NCBI GenBank assembly: GCA_028696755.1
Contig: JAQVGK010000089.1
Location: forward strand, 1-9,807
Source of the DNA: Bacteroidales bacterium
Lineage (GTDB): Bacteria > Bacteroidota > Bacteroidia > Bacteroidales > ML635J-15
Direction: 5' to 3'
DNA: 9,807 bases
Shown: positions 1-6,672 of the stretch, in pieces
How the letters are laid out: every line of letters begins with the position of its first letter
Position numbering within the stretch: position 1 is the first letter of the stretch
The notes under the pieces: model-generated
The model's database searches: none
Seen by the model: only the letters and a program-made list of their open reading frames with translations
What the model was told of the DNA's origin: nothing
Position numbers and translations under genes: made by a program

Positions 1-1731
1 AGCAAGATCTTCAACTAAAACACCATCTTTGTAAATTTCGTAACCAATCCCACAAACTTGATCAATAAGTCCGTTTGAATAAATATTTGCAGTTACATTG
101 ATGTCTTCGTTAAGCATATAATCTTCTAATATTTCGCTGAATTCGATTTCAGGAGTTAGAACAACTATTTCGATAGATTCTTGACCAATTGCCATTGGAG
201 TTTCACAGGTAGCTGCAACATAATCATCATGGACTAATCCATCACAATTTGTAGCAGTGAAACTTGTGCCTGTTGCAGTTCCGACATTAGAACAGCTATA
301 TAAAATAGAAACCATTTCGTAAACACCAGGAGTGGTAAAATTAGCAGTAAAATCTACTGGACGATTTCTGTTTACACAATAATTGTCGAAAACTCCAAGT
401 GTGAAAGCGCCAATTTCATCTTCTCCCACTATAACTTCGATCATACCAGAACCTGAAGTTATTTCTCCATTGTAATAAGTGTCGCCTTCCTGTCTAACAG
501 AATATGTTATTGTTCCATAATCAGCAATGTCTTCAACTAAAACTCCATCTTTGTAAATCTCGTAACCAATTCCACAAAGCTGATCAATTAATCCGTTTGA
601 GCTAATATTAGCTGTAACGTTTACATCATTTAAAATTGAATATTCAGCTTGTAATCCAGTAAATTCAACTTCTGGAGCCAAAACTTCCATTTCAACTTCC
701 ATTTGGTTTATTAAAATTGGGTTTTCGCAAACTGCTGCAACCATATCATAGTGTTCTAAACCATCACAACCTGCTGCAATATAGCTTGTTCCTGTAGCAA
801 TTCCTTCATTTGTACATCCATATAAATTTGAAACCATTCTATAAACGCCTGGTTGTACAAAATTTGCTGTAAAATCAATAGGACGATTTCTATTAACACA
901 GTATGTATCGAAAATTCCTAAAGTAAAAGCACCAATTTGGTCTTCGCCTAGAGTTACTTGAATCATTCCAGAACCTGTTGCGATTTCGCCATTGTAATAA
1001 GTGTCACCTTCTTGTCTTACTGAGTAAGTTAAAGTTCCATAATCAGCAATATTTTCAACTAATACTCCATCTTTATAAACTTCGTAACCAATACCACAAA
1101 GTTGATCAATAATTCCATTTGAGTTTAATGTAGCTGTTACATTAATATCAGATAAAATTGGATATTCAGCTTCGATGCTAGAATAGCTGAATTCTGGTGT
1201 AGGTCCTTCAAGAACATTCATGATAAATTCATCACTACTTAAAACTACTGGACCTTCACAAGTTTCTGCAACTAAGTCCGGATGAACTAAACCATCACAA
1301 GTGCCGTTTGCTGTAAAATCAGTACCAGTAGCAGTGCCAGTGTTTGTACATGAATAAATGTAATAAACTACTTTGTATTCGCCAGGAACAAATGTTGTTG
1401 CATGGAACTCAATTGGTCTGTTTCTGTTTGTACAATAATTGTCGAAAATCCCTAAGGTAAACGCTCCTATTAAATCTTCTCCAACTTCAACCTGAATCAT
1501 TCCCGAACCATCTGTGATTTGTCCTGTGTAATAAACATCACCTTCTTGTCTTACTTTGAAATAGGCTGTTCCAAAATCGGAAACATTTTCAATAAGCACG
1601 TCATCCTTGTAAATTTCGTAACCAATTCCACAAATCTCATCAATAACGCCATTTGAATAAACTTCGCAGGTGACAAAGTTGTCCACATTTGTGTAATATG
1701 TGGTTTGAAGGTCGTTAAACTCCACCCAAGG
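1..1731 (-). repeat. Tandem in-gene repeats of 174-178 codons (three full units and one partial)
   Basis: The repeats are visible in both DNA and protein. The anchor cgtaacca (complement of the GYE codons) occurs at 39, 561, 1083 and 1617, giving spacings of 522, 522 and 534 bp, all multiples of three. Unit bounds on the minus strand are 1731-1198, 1197-676, 675-154 and 153-1 (cut by the edge). Units 2, 3 and the visible part of unit 4 look much more alike than any of them is to unit 1, which suggests recent internal duplication. Unit 1 is 4 codons longer and has an extra cysteine. The exact 522-bp period makes copy number change by recombination plausible, and makes assembly collapse a risk. 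Confidence 0.92.
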
Positions 1732-1803
1732 AGCTTGAGCATTTAATAATTGCGAGGAAAGCGTCAGTCCTGCAATCAGAATTAAAAGTAATTGTTTTTT
1801 CAT
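1..1803 (-). CDS. Secreted tandem-repeat protein of unknown function, partial (N-terminal 601 codons)
   Basis: An open frame on the minus strand starts with ATG at 1803-1801 and stays open to the left edge, so the C-terminus is missing. Residues 1-23 form a signal peptide (MKKQLLLILIAGLTLSS, then an A-x-A-like site around LNAQA), so the protein is exported. The mature part is built of repeats beginning near P25, P203, P377 and P551 (178, 174, 174 residues, then a partial unit). Each unit carries CGIGYE(I/V)YKD, a TYYNGE-like stretch, a GSGMI(Q/E)V stretch, GAFTLG(I/V)FD, YC(V/T)NRNRP, a PG(V/E)Y stretch and a CDGL motif. Five cysteines recur per unit, and unit 1 has a sixth (C46). I do not recognise the family. 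Beta-rich, Ig-like surface repeats are an inference, as is a T9SS sorting domain at the unseen end. There is no Shine-Dalgarno, as usual for this phylum. The gene is divergent from the peptidase gene at 2187. Confidence 0.9.
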   Translation of the reverse strand, partial: MKKQLLLILIAGLTLSSQLLNAQAPWVEFNDLQTTYYTNVDNFVTCEVYSNGVIDEICGIGYEIYKDDVLIENVSDFGTAYFKVRQEGDVYYTGQITDGSGMIQVEVGEDLIGAFTLGIFDNYCTNRNRPIEFHATTFVPGEYKVVYYIYSCTNTGTATGTDFTANGTCDGLVHPDLVAETCEGPVVLSSDEFIMNVLEGPTPEFSYSSIEAEYPILSDINVTATLNSNGIIDQLCGIGYEVYKDGVLVENIADYGTLTYSVRQEGDTYYNGEIATGSGMIQVTLGEDQIGAFTLGIFDTYCVNRNRPIDFTANFVQPGVYRMVSNLYGCTNEGIATGTSYIAAGCDGLEHYDMVAAVCENPILINQMEVEMEVLAPEVEFTGLQAEYSILNDVNVTANISSNGLIDQLCGIGYEIYKDGVLVEDIADYGTITYSVRQEGDTYYNGEITSGSGMIEVIVGEDEIGAFTLGVFDNYCVNRNRPVDFTANFTTPGVYEMVSILYSCSNVGTATGTSFTATNCDGLVHDDYVAATCETPMAIGQESIEIVVLTPEIEFSEILEDYMLNEDINVTANIYSNGLIDQVCGIGYEIYKDGVLVEDLA

Positions 1804-1898
1804 GCGATATAAATTTAAATAAAATTAAACATTAATATTTTCTTGAATACATTTATCTTAAAAATACAGAAATCAGTATAATTTAAAATAAGAATTCA

Positions 1899-1906
1899 CA
1901 AATATA
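1899..1906 (-). promoter_or_regulatory. Candidate -7 promoter box for the repeat-protein gene
   Basis: The minus strand reads TATATTTG, an exact match to the Bacteroidetes sigma-ABfr -7 consensus TAnnTTTG. It lies about 95 bp upstream of the ATG at 1803, leaving a leader of roughly 90 nt. No good TTTG -33 box is seen at the right spacing. In DNA this AT-rich, chance matches are likely, so the call is tentative. Confidence 0.4.
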
Positions 1907-2114
1907 ATAAAATTTTAAGAAATAGTGGAAAAATTAAAATTTTTATAAAATAATTTTATTAGTTGGTAAATGTAAACATGTCCTTCCAACGTTTCTGTTT
2001 TTTTTGTGATCAAAGCATATTGAAAAAACTTATCTCTTGTATAGTATGATTTGAAATAATGACAAAAAATCTTAATATAAAGTTAAACCTTTAACACATC
2101 TGCATTATTCTTGT

Positions 2115-2122
2115 TATTTTTG
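2115..2122 (+). promoter_or_regulatory. Candidate -7 promoter box for the prolyl oligopeptidase gene
   Basis: TATTTTTG matches TAnnTTTG exactly and sits 64 bp before the ATG at 2187. The -33 region is weak, with only a TTTAA-like stretch near 2090-2094. The leader would be about 58 nt and would include the hairpin at 2147-2164. The same octamer precedes the starts at 6673 and 9377, which strengthens the call. Confidence 0.5.
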
Positions 2123-2146
2123 ACGTTGAATAAATGTAGAGAACTA

Positions 2147-2164
2147 TTTTCGGAGAACCGAGAA
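2147..2164 (+). promoter_or_regulatory. Small hairpin in the presumed 5' leader of the peptidase gene
   Basis: TTTTCGG (2147-2153) can pair with CCGAGAA (2158-2164), including one T-G wobble, around an AGAA tetraloop. It lies about 22 nt before the start codon. No regulatory role is shown; it could tune translation or mRNA stability, or be chance. Confidence 0.25.
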
Positions 2165-2186
2165 ATTTATTAATAAACTTATTGAG

Positions 2187-4331
2187 ATGAAAACAAGTTT
2201 TGGTATTTTAGCAGGAACATTATCAGCAGTGATATTGTTTTCTTCGTGTAATAATAATAAAACTGAAAAGATGGATTTTGAAATTGTGTATCCAGAGACT
2301 AGACAGGATGAGGTTAAAGATACTTATTTTGGAATCGAAGTTGCCGATCCTTTTCGCTGGCTCGAAGATGATAATTCGCAGGAAACTGCCGATTGGGTAA
2401 AAAAGCAGAACGAACTCACTTTTAAGTATCTCGAGAATATTCCTTACCGAAAAAATATTAAAGACAGATTGCTAAAAATTTGGGATTATCCTAAAGTTTC
2501 TGCACCAGTACACCAATCAGGAAAATATTTTTATTACAGAAACGATGGTTTGCAAAATCAAAGCGTTTTGTTTTATAAAGAGGGAATGAAAGGCGAAGAA
2601 ATTGAACTTCTGGATCCAAACGAATTTGATAAGGATGGAGGTGTTTCTCTTTCTGCAATTGCTGTTTCGGATGATGGTAAGTATTTGGGATATGCTATTT
2701 CGAGAGCTGGTTCCGACTGGCAGGAAATATTTGTGCGTGATATCGAAACTAGGAAAGATTTGAAAGATCACCTCGAGTGGGTAAAATTTTCTTCAATAGC
2801 ATGGTATCAAAACGGATTCTTTTATTCAAGATACCCAGAGCCTGCAAAAGGACAAGAGTTATCAGGTGTTAATACCAACAGTAAAATCTATTATCACGAA
2901 ATTGGTACAGAGCAAAAAGACGACAAACTAGTTTACGAAGATCCTAAAAATCCCGAAGTAGGATTCTCGGCTCACGTTACCGAAGGTGGCGAGTATCTCA
3001 TTATCTATGCATCTGAATCTACATCTGGAAATGCTCTATATTACAAGAAACTGGGTGACGATAATGCTAAAGTGGTAAAGCTAGTTGAGACTTTCGAAAA
3101 TGATTATAGCGTTATAGATGCTTTAAATAATAAGTTCTACATTTATACAAACCTCGATGCTCCTCGTTATCGTTTGGTAGAGCTCGATTTGAATAATCCA
3201 AAAGCAGCTTGGAAAAACATTATTCCCGAAGAGGATGGAGTATTACAATCAGTAAGTTATATCGGCGATAGATTTATTGCAAATTATATGATTGATGCTC
3301 ATTCGGTTGTGAAAATTTTTGATGCAAGAGGAAAATATCTTCATAATCTGGATATCGATTTACTTGGATCAATAGGAGGTTTCTCGGGTGATAGAAAAGA
3401 TAATTTTACTTTTTACACTGTAACTTCATTCACCACGCCTGCAACAATTTATATGTACAACATCAAAACTAACAAATCTACACTTTACGAAAAATCTAAA
3501 GTCGATTTTAAAGCGGATGAATACATTACCGAACAGGTGTTTTATACATCCAAGGATGGAACAAAAGTGCCGATGTTTATTGTTTATAAGGATGGAATTG
3601 CAATGGATGGAAATAATCCAACACTTCTTTATGGTTATGGAGGATTCAATATTTCGCTCACACCGTATTTTAGTATTGCACGATGCGTTTGGCTCGAACA
3701 GGGTGGGGTTGTGGCTATTCCAAACATCAGAGGTGGAGGCGAATACGGCGAAGATTGGCATAAAGCAGGTACAATTATGCAAAAACAAAATGTGTTTGAC
3801 GATTTTATTGCTGCAGCAGAATATCTTATAGAGAACAAATTTACTTCTCCTTCTCGTCTTGCAATTCAGGGCGGATCAAATGGCGGTTTATTAATAGGCG
3901 CTGTTACTAATCAACGTCCCGATTTATTCGCAGTTGCTTTGCCAGCTGTTGGTGTTATGGATATGCTCAGATACCACAAATTTACTATCGGACGCTATTG
4001 GGCTACTGATTATGGAACAAGCGAAGATAGTAAGGAAATGTTCGATTATCTTTATGCATATTCGCCAATCCACAACATAAAAGAAGGAGTCGAATATCCA
4101 GCAGTATTAGTAACTACTGCCGATCATGACGATAGAGTTGTGCCAGCTCACTCCTTTAAATATATCGCTACTCTGCAAAATAAATATAAAGGCGAAAAAC
4201 CAGTTCTTATCCGTATCGAAACTCAAGCTGGTCACGGCGCTGGTAAACCAACCATGAAAATGATTGACGAAATCGCCGATATCTATTCGTTTGCATTCTA
4301 TAACATGGAGTTTACGCCAGTTTATAAATAA
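2187..4331 (+). CDS. Prolyl oligopeptidase family serine peptidase (S9A), lipoprotein
   Basis: The product is a 714-residue enzyme expected to cleave short peptides after proline. The N-terminus has a hydrophobic stretch and a lipobox-like LFSSC with C21, so it is probably a lipoprotein facing the periplasm or outer membrane. DPFRWLED at 54-61 is the conserved N-terminal helix region, followed by a beta-propeller around 100-450. The alpha/beta-hydrolase domain has YGYGGF from Y482 (oxyanion-hole tyrosine region), the nucleophile S564 in GGSNGG, D648 in DHDDRVVP with substrate-binding R650, and H683 in AGHGAGKP. GRYWATDYG carries the tryptophan that stacks on proline in the pig enzyme. Length and Ser-Asp-His spacing (84 and 35 residues) fit the family, so the enzyme looks active. 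The ATG at 2187 is the start that gives an intact signal. The gene appears to be transcribed alone. Confidence 0.96.
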   Translation: MKTSFGILAGTLSAVILFSSCNNNKTEKMDFEIVYPETRQDEVKDTYFGIEVADPFRWLEDDNSQETADWVKKQNELTFKYLENIPYRKNIKDRLLKIWDYPKVSAPVHQSGKYFYYRNDGLQNQSVLFYKEGMKGEEIELLDPNEFDKDGGVSLSAIAVSDDGKYLGYAISRAGSDWQEIFVRDIETRKDLKDHLEWVKFSSIAWYQNGFFYSRYPEPAKGQELSGVNTNSKIYYHEIGTEQKDDKLVYEDPKNPEVGFSAHVTEGGEYLIIYASESTSGNALYYKKLGDDNAKVVKLVETFENDYSVIDALNNKFYIYTNLDAPRYRLVELDLNNPKAAWKNIIPEEDGVLQSVSYIGDRFIANYMIDAHSVVKIFDARGKYLHNLDIDLLGSIGGFSGDRKDNFTFYTVTSFTTPATIYMYNIKTNKSTLYEKSKVDFKADEYITEQVFYTSKDGTKVPMFIVYKDGIAMDGNNPTLLYGYGGFNISLTPYFSIARCVWLEQGGVVAIPNIRGGGEYGEDWHKAGTIMQKQNVFDDFIAAAEYLIENKFTSPSRLAIQGGSNGGLLIGAVTNQRPDLFAVALPAVGVMDMLRYHKFTIGRYWATDYGTSEDSKEMFDYLYAYSPIHNIKEGVEYPAVLVTTADHDDRVVPAHSFKYIATLQNKYKGEKPVLIRIETQAGHGAGKPTMKMIDEIADIYSFAFYNMEFTPVYK

Positions 4332-4466
4332 ACTGGAAAAGCTCCAAATTACAAATTACAAATTTTGCAGAATCCATTGTAAGTTGTAATTTGTTATTCA
4401 ATGTCGTTTAGTTTAGGCTTTCAATAATGGATTTATTGTTAAAAACAATCCTTCAATAAAATGTTA

Positions 4467-4482
4467 ATGTCCGCTGGACAAA
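4467..4482. repeat. TGTCC-gct-GGACA hairpin, left copy
   Basis: The core TGTCC gct GGACA (4468-4480, counting the flanking base) forms a 5-bp stem with a 3-nt loop. It is the exact inverse of the copy at 4634-4649, so the motif is a palindrome inside a larger palindrome. Confidence 0.8.
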
Positions 4483-4522
4483 GGAGTGATTTTAGTGGTT
4501 TATTTAGTTTTACTGACGTTGA

Positions 4523-4536
4523 AGCCCTAACGGGCT
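4523..4536. repeat. GC-rich central hairpin AGCCC-TAAC-GGGCT
   Basis: AGCCC (4523-4527) pairs perfectly with GGGCT (4532-4536) around TAAC. It is the most GC-rich spot in the gap and sits just inside the left 13-bp arm. An overlapping alternative stem, CTAGT (4535-4539) with ACTAG (4546-4550), competes with it. A compact hairpin preceded by a short unpaired guide (GTTG) is the shape recognised by IS200/IS605-like Y1 transposases, but no such enzyme is in view. Confidence 0.6.
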
Positions 4537-4583
4537 AGTTATTCCACTAGTTTTTCACTAAATTGAAATTGCTTTAAATCGTT

Positions 4584-4599
4584 TTTGTCCAGAGGACAT
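4584..4599. repeat. TGTCC-aga-GGACA hairpin, internal third copy
   Basis: This copy has the same orientation as the one at 4634-4649 and differs from it by one base, in the loop (aga instead of agc). It has no partner in the left arm, so it breaks the symmetry of the element. It directly adjoins the 13-bp arm at 4601-4613. Confidence 0.75.
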
Positions 4600-4633
4600 A
4601 AACGTCAGTAAAAAGCTTAATCAATCAGCACTT

Positions 4634-4649
4634 TTTGTCCAGCGGACAT
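4634..4649. repeat. TGTCC-agc-GGACA hairpin, right copy
   Basis: The sequence tttgtccagcggacat is the exact reverse complement of 4467-4482. The flanking bases also resemble the left arm in inverse (a GAGTGATT-like stretch), with small insertions or deletions, which suggests an older inverted duplication that has drifted. Confidence 0.8.
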
Positions 4650-4709
4650 ATACTTTTAATTGCTTAACTAAACGACATTATTTTGTAAGTTGTAATTTGT
4701 AATTTGTTT

Positions 4710-4742
4710 TTTGTGATTTATCATTCGTAATTTCTAAATTTG
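4710..4742 (+). promoter_or_regulatory. Candidate promoter of the methyltransferase gene
   Basis: A TTTG at 4710-4713 and TAAATTTG at 4735-4742 match the Bacteroidetes -33 (TTTG) and -7 (TAnnTTTG) boxes with a 21-bp spacer, close to the usual 19-21. It is the only promoter in the window with both boxes. Transcription would start near 4747-4750, only about 10-13 nt before the TTG start. The -33 box directly abuts the outer arm of the palindromic element. Confidence 0.5.
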
Positions 4743-4759
4743 TCCTATAAATTTTTTAA

Positions 4760-6625
4760 TTGAAAAAATACTCCGACATAGGGCGAGAACTAAATGTATC
4801 CGATGCAACAATTAGCAATTGGGTAAAGACTGGTGTTATTCCAGTTTATCCCGATGGTCGTGGCTACGACAGCGATACCTATGCTCGCATTATTGATGAA
4901 ATAAGATTTGGTGGCGATAAACTACAGCAAAGAGCTAACCGTTTGCAGAATTTAAGCAGTGGCTCGGTATCAAGTTTGGCATTTTCGCAAAAATCGAGGT
5001 TGATAATTGCTAAATTACGTGAGCTATACAGCGAATTGCCTTATACTCTTAGTGAATTCTGTTTTGTACTTGGTGTAATTTGTCTCGAACGACAAGATTT
5101 GATTAAAGTAAAGTGCGGCAAATCACAAATTTATATAAGCACCGATAATACTAAGTTTACAGCATTCTTAAACTCGTGGAAATCTGAATTTCAAGATTCT
5201 CCAGCCGCATTGTACCGGCGACTCCTAGTATTCGATTATCCCGATAACGAAATAGACTTTTTGGGTGCTGTTTATGAATCGTTACGAAGTATTTCTGACA
5301 AATCGGCAAATGGAGCATATTTTACACCTGCTTTTGTTTGCGAAAACATTAGCGTTTCCGATAATTTGTCGGTACTCGATCCTTGTGCAGGAACAGGAAC
5401 AATGCTGTTGAAAATTCTTACAAAAAAGCATGATCCAAAAAATATTTTCTTACGCGATATTGACCAAACAGCCTTAAAAATTGCAGTAATTAATTTTGTT
5501 CTGCATTTCGATTCGTGTAAAGCTATGGTTAATATTGCTGTTAGTGATGTTCTTATTCCTTTTGATAAGCCTCAAAGGCGTTTCGATTATATTATTTCTA
5601 ATCCGCCTTATGGAGCTAGATTTACACAGAAAAGAAAGAACGAATTGCGATATAATTTTCCTGAGTTAAATACCGCCGAAAGCTTTAGCATTGCATTACT
5701 TCAAGCCCATAAAATGCTTAAATCATCAGGCAAACTTATTTTTATTTTACCCGATTCGTTTCTTTATGTTGGTGGTCATTATAACATTCGGAAGCAAATT
5801 TTCACAGCACGAAGAGATGTAAGTATTAGGAATTTTGGTAAGGCATTTAAAGGCGTTTTGTCTTCGGTAATCAGATTAGAAACCGAACCAGGAAGTGGGA
5901 ATGTAAGTGTTTTCGAAAAGGATGAAGTTGTAAATTATTCACACAAACAAATTAAAGAAAATTCTTATCGTCCACTTAATGTGAAGTCGAAAGCAGAACG
6001 CGATGTGCTTACAAGAATGCTGAGTTGTAAGAGCTTTACACTTAAAGGAAAATGTACTTTTGGCTTAGGAATCGTTACCGGCAACAATAAAAAACACTTA
6101 GTAGCTGCATCAACTAAGTTGGATTCTAGTTTCGAACCAATTTTTACGGGTCGTGAGCTGTTGCCTTGTCGCTTTGTGGAACCAAGATTTTATATTTCAC
6201 TGGATCCTTCACAATTGCAGCAGGTAGCACCTTTACAGCAATATCGATCGCCAAAAATTTGTTACCGATTTATTTCCGATTCTGTAGTTACTGTTTTCGA
6301 CCAAGCTGGTAATCTTATACTTAACAGTCTTAATCAATTCGTAATAAATGATAATGAAATTTCTCCCAAAGCTTTATCAGCTTTTTTTAATTCTGTGCCT
6401 GTAACATTTATTTATCGCAAACTGTTTAAGTCTCACAAACTACTAAAACATCATATCGAGTCAATTCCAATTCCATTAGCATTTTTTGATAACATCGAAA
6501 AACTAGAATCAATATACACCCTCGCCGAAAATGGACTAAACGTATCAGATCAACTAAATTCTTTATGTTGCAACTTGTACGGCGTAGATTATAACATTGT
6601 TAAAAACATTTTGAATAATTCTTAA
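4760..6625 (+). CDS. N6-adenine DNA methyltransferase (TaqI/Eco57I-like) with N-terminal HTH
   Basis: The 621-residue product should transfer a methyl group from S-adenosylmethionine to the N6 of adenine in a specific DNA site. Residues 4-28 (SDIGRELNVSDATISNWVK) form a helix-turn-helix, with a MerR-like GRGYD stretch after it. The catalytic domain has motif X (AYFTP, 186-190), the SAM-binding motif I (DPCAGTG, 207-213), an acidic motif II in FLRDID, and motif IV NPPY at 281-284. From about 400 to the end is a TaqI-like target-recognition region with TGNNK, FTGREL and IPIPL stretches. No nuclease domain is seen in the protein and no restriction gene is beside it, so it is probably an orphan methylase; a missing partner or another mode of action is possible. 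The TTG start at 4760 follows an in-frame stop (4757-4759), and the first internal ATG lies beyond motif I, so TTG is favoured. There is no clear ribosome binding site. Confidence 0.9.
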   Translation: MKKYSDIGRELNVSDATISNWVKTGVIPVYPDGRGYDSDTYARIIDEIRFGGDKLQQRANRLQNLSSGSVSSLAFSQKSRLIIAKLRELYSELPYTLSEFCFVLGVICLERQDLIKVKCGKSQIYISTDNTKFTAFLNSWKSEFQDSPAALYRRLLVFDYPDNEIDFLGAVYESLRSISDKSANGAYFTPAFVCENISVSDNLSVLDPCAGTGTMLLKILTKKHDPKNIFLRDIDQTALKIAVINFVLHFDSCKAMVNIAVSDVLIPFDKPQRRFDYIISNPPYGARFTQKRKNELRYNFPELNTAESFSIALLQAHKMLKSSGKLIFILPDSFLYVGGHYNIRKQIFTARRDVSIRNFGKAFKGVLSSVIRLETEPGSGNVSVFEKDEVVNYSHKQIKENSYRPLNVKSKAERDVLTRMLSCKSFTLKGKCTFGLGIVTGNNKKHLVAASTKLDSSFEPIFTGRELLPCRFVEPRFYISLDPSQLQQVAPLQQYRSPKICYRFISDSVVTVFDQAGNLILNSLNQFVINDNEISPKALSAFFNSVPVTFIYRKLFKSHKLLKHHIESIPIPLAFFDNIEKLESIYTLAENGLNVSDQLNSLCCNLYGVDYNIVKNILNNS

Positions 6626-6630
6626 GTTGA

Positions 6631-6658
6631 AATATGCTTTTATTTATTTTTGCATATT
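6631..6658 (+). promoter_or_regulatory. Candidate promoter and overlapping inverted repeat before the kinase gene
   Basis: TATTTTTG at 6645-6652 matches the -7 consensus exactly and lies 21 bp before the ATG. It falls inside a perfect 7-bp inverted repeat, AATATGC (6631-6637) and GCATATT (6652-6658), separated by 14 bp. A dyad over a -7 box is the expected place for an operator, but it could also be a weak hairpin. The -33 box is poor (TTG at 6627-6629, spacer too short). Confidence 0.4.
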
Positions 6659-6672
6659 AAAATATAATTTTG

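Larger units (their letters stand above)
1804..2186. other. Divergent intergenic region, very AT-rich
   Basis: This 383-bp gap separates the divergent repeat-protein and peptidase genes. I find no open frame with coding character and no tRNA. It holds a Bacteroidetes-type -7 box for each direction (1899-1906 minus, 2115-2122 plus). A loose stem, GTTGG (1962-1966) with CCAAC (1986-1990), is followed by a T-run near 1998-2005. A short hairpin lies in the presumed 5' leader of the peptidase at 2147-2164. Confidence 0.6.
4345..4706. repeat. Nested palindromic element (REPIN- or MITE-like), about 360 bp
   Basis: Four perfect inverted pairs are nested around one centre. The pairs are: caaattacaaattaca at 4345-4360 with its complement at 4691-4706 (16 bp); aatgtcgtttagtt at 4400-4413 with 4666-4679 (14 bp); atgtccgctggacaaa at 4467-4482 with 4634-4649 (16 bp); and ttttactgacgtt at 4508-4520 with 4601-4613 (13 bp). 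An 18-bp direct repeat, ttgtaagttgtaatttgt, lies at 4377-4394 and 4683-4700. The left arm has about 37 bp more than the right between the second and third pairs, including its own hairpin (4435-4449). The centre holds a GC-rich hairpin and an extra copy of the TGTCC motif. There is no transposase inside. The layout resembles paired REP sequences moved in trans by a REP-associated tyrosine transposase, or a MITE; this is inference. Confidence 0.85.
4332..4759. other. Intergenic gap occupied by a palindromic repeat element
   Basis: This 428-bp gap lies between the peptidase and methyltransferase genes. There is no coding frame of note. Almost all of it (4345-4706) is a nested inverted-repeat structure, listed separately. 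The last 50 bp contain a candidate promoter for the methyltransferase gene. No classic stem plus T-run terminator is seen after the peptidase, so the palindromes may serve that role. Confidence 0.7.

Noticed and set aside
1551..1742. Short minus-strand open frame of 63 codons
   Set aside because: It lies inside the repeat-protein gene on the same strand in another frame. The long frame has a signal peptide and conserved repeats; this one has neither.
1962..2005. Stem GTTGG/CCAAC followed by a T-run, terminator-like
   Set aside because: The stem is short with a loose loop and 7 bases separate it from the T-run. It sits in a divergent gap where no plus-strand transcript needs ending. A small RNA ending here cannot be excluded but is not supported.
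3426..3838. Several overlapping open frames on both strands within the peptidase gene
   Set aside because: They cover the hydrolase region of the peptidase, whose frame contains all family motifs. Their translations look like shadows (rich in C, H and I, no domain).
4345..4706. CRISPR array
   Set aside because: The repeats are inverted and unevenly spaced, with no regular repeat-spacer pattern and no cas genes nearby.
4760..6625. Type IIG restriction-methylation fusion
   Set aside because: No PD-(D/E)xK nuclease motif is visible in the N-terminal 185 residues. That region holds an HTH and a helical linker and is too short for the usual layout.
6670..6672. TTG as the start of the kinase gene
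   Set aside because: It is directly followed by an in-frame ATG, which is the stronger start and leaves the signal peptide unchanged.
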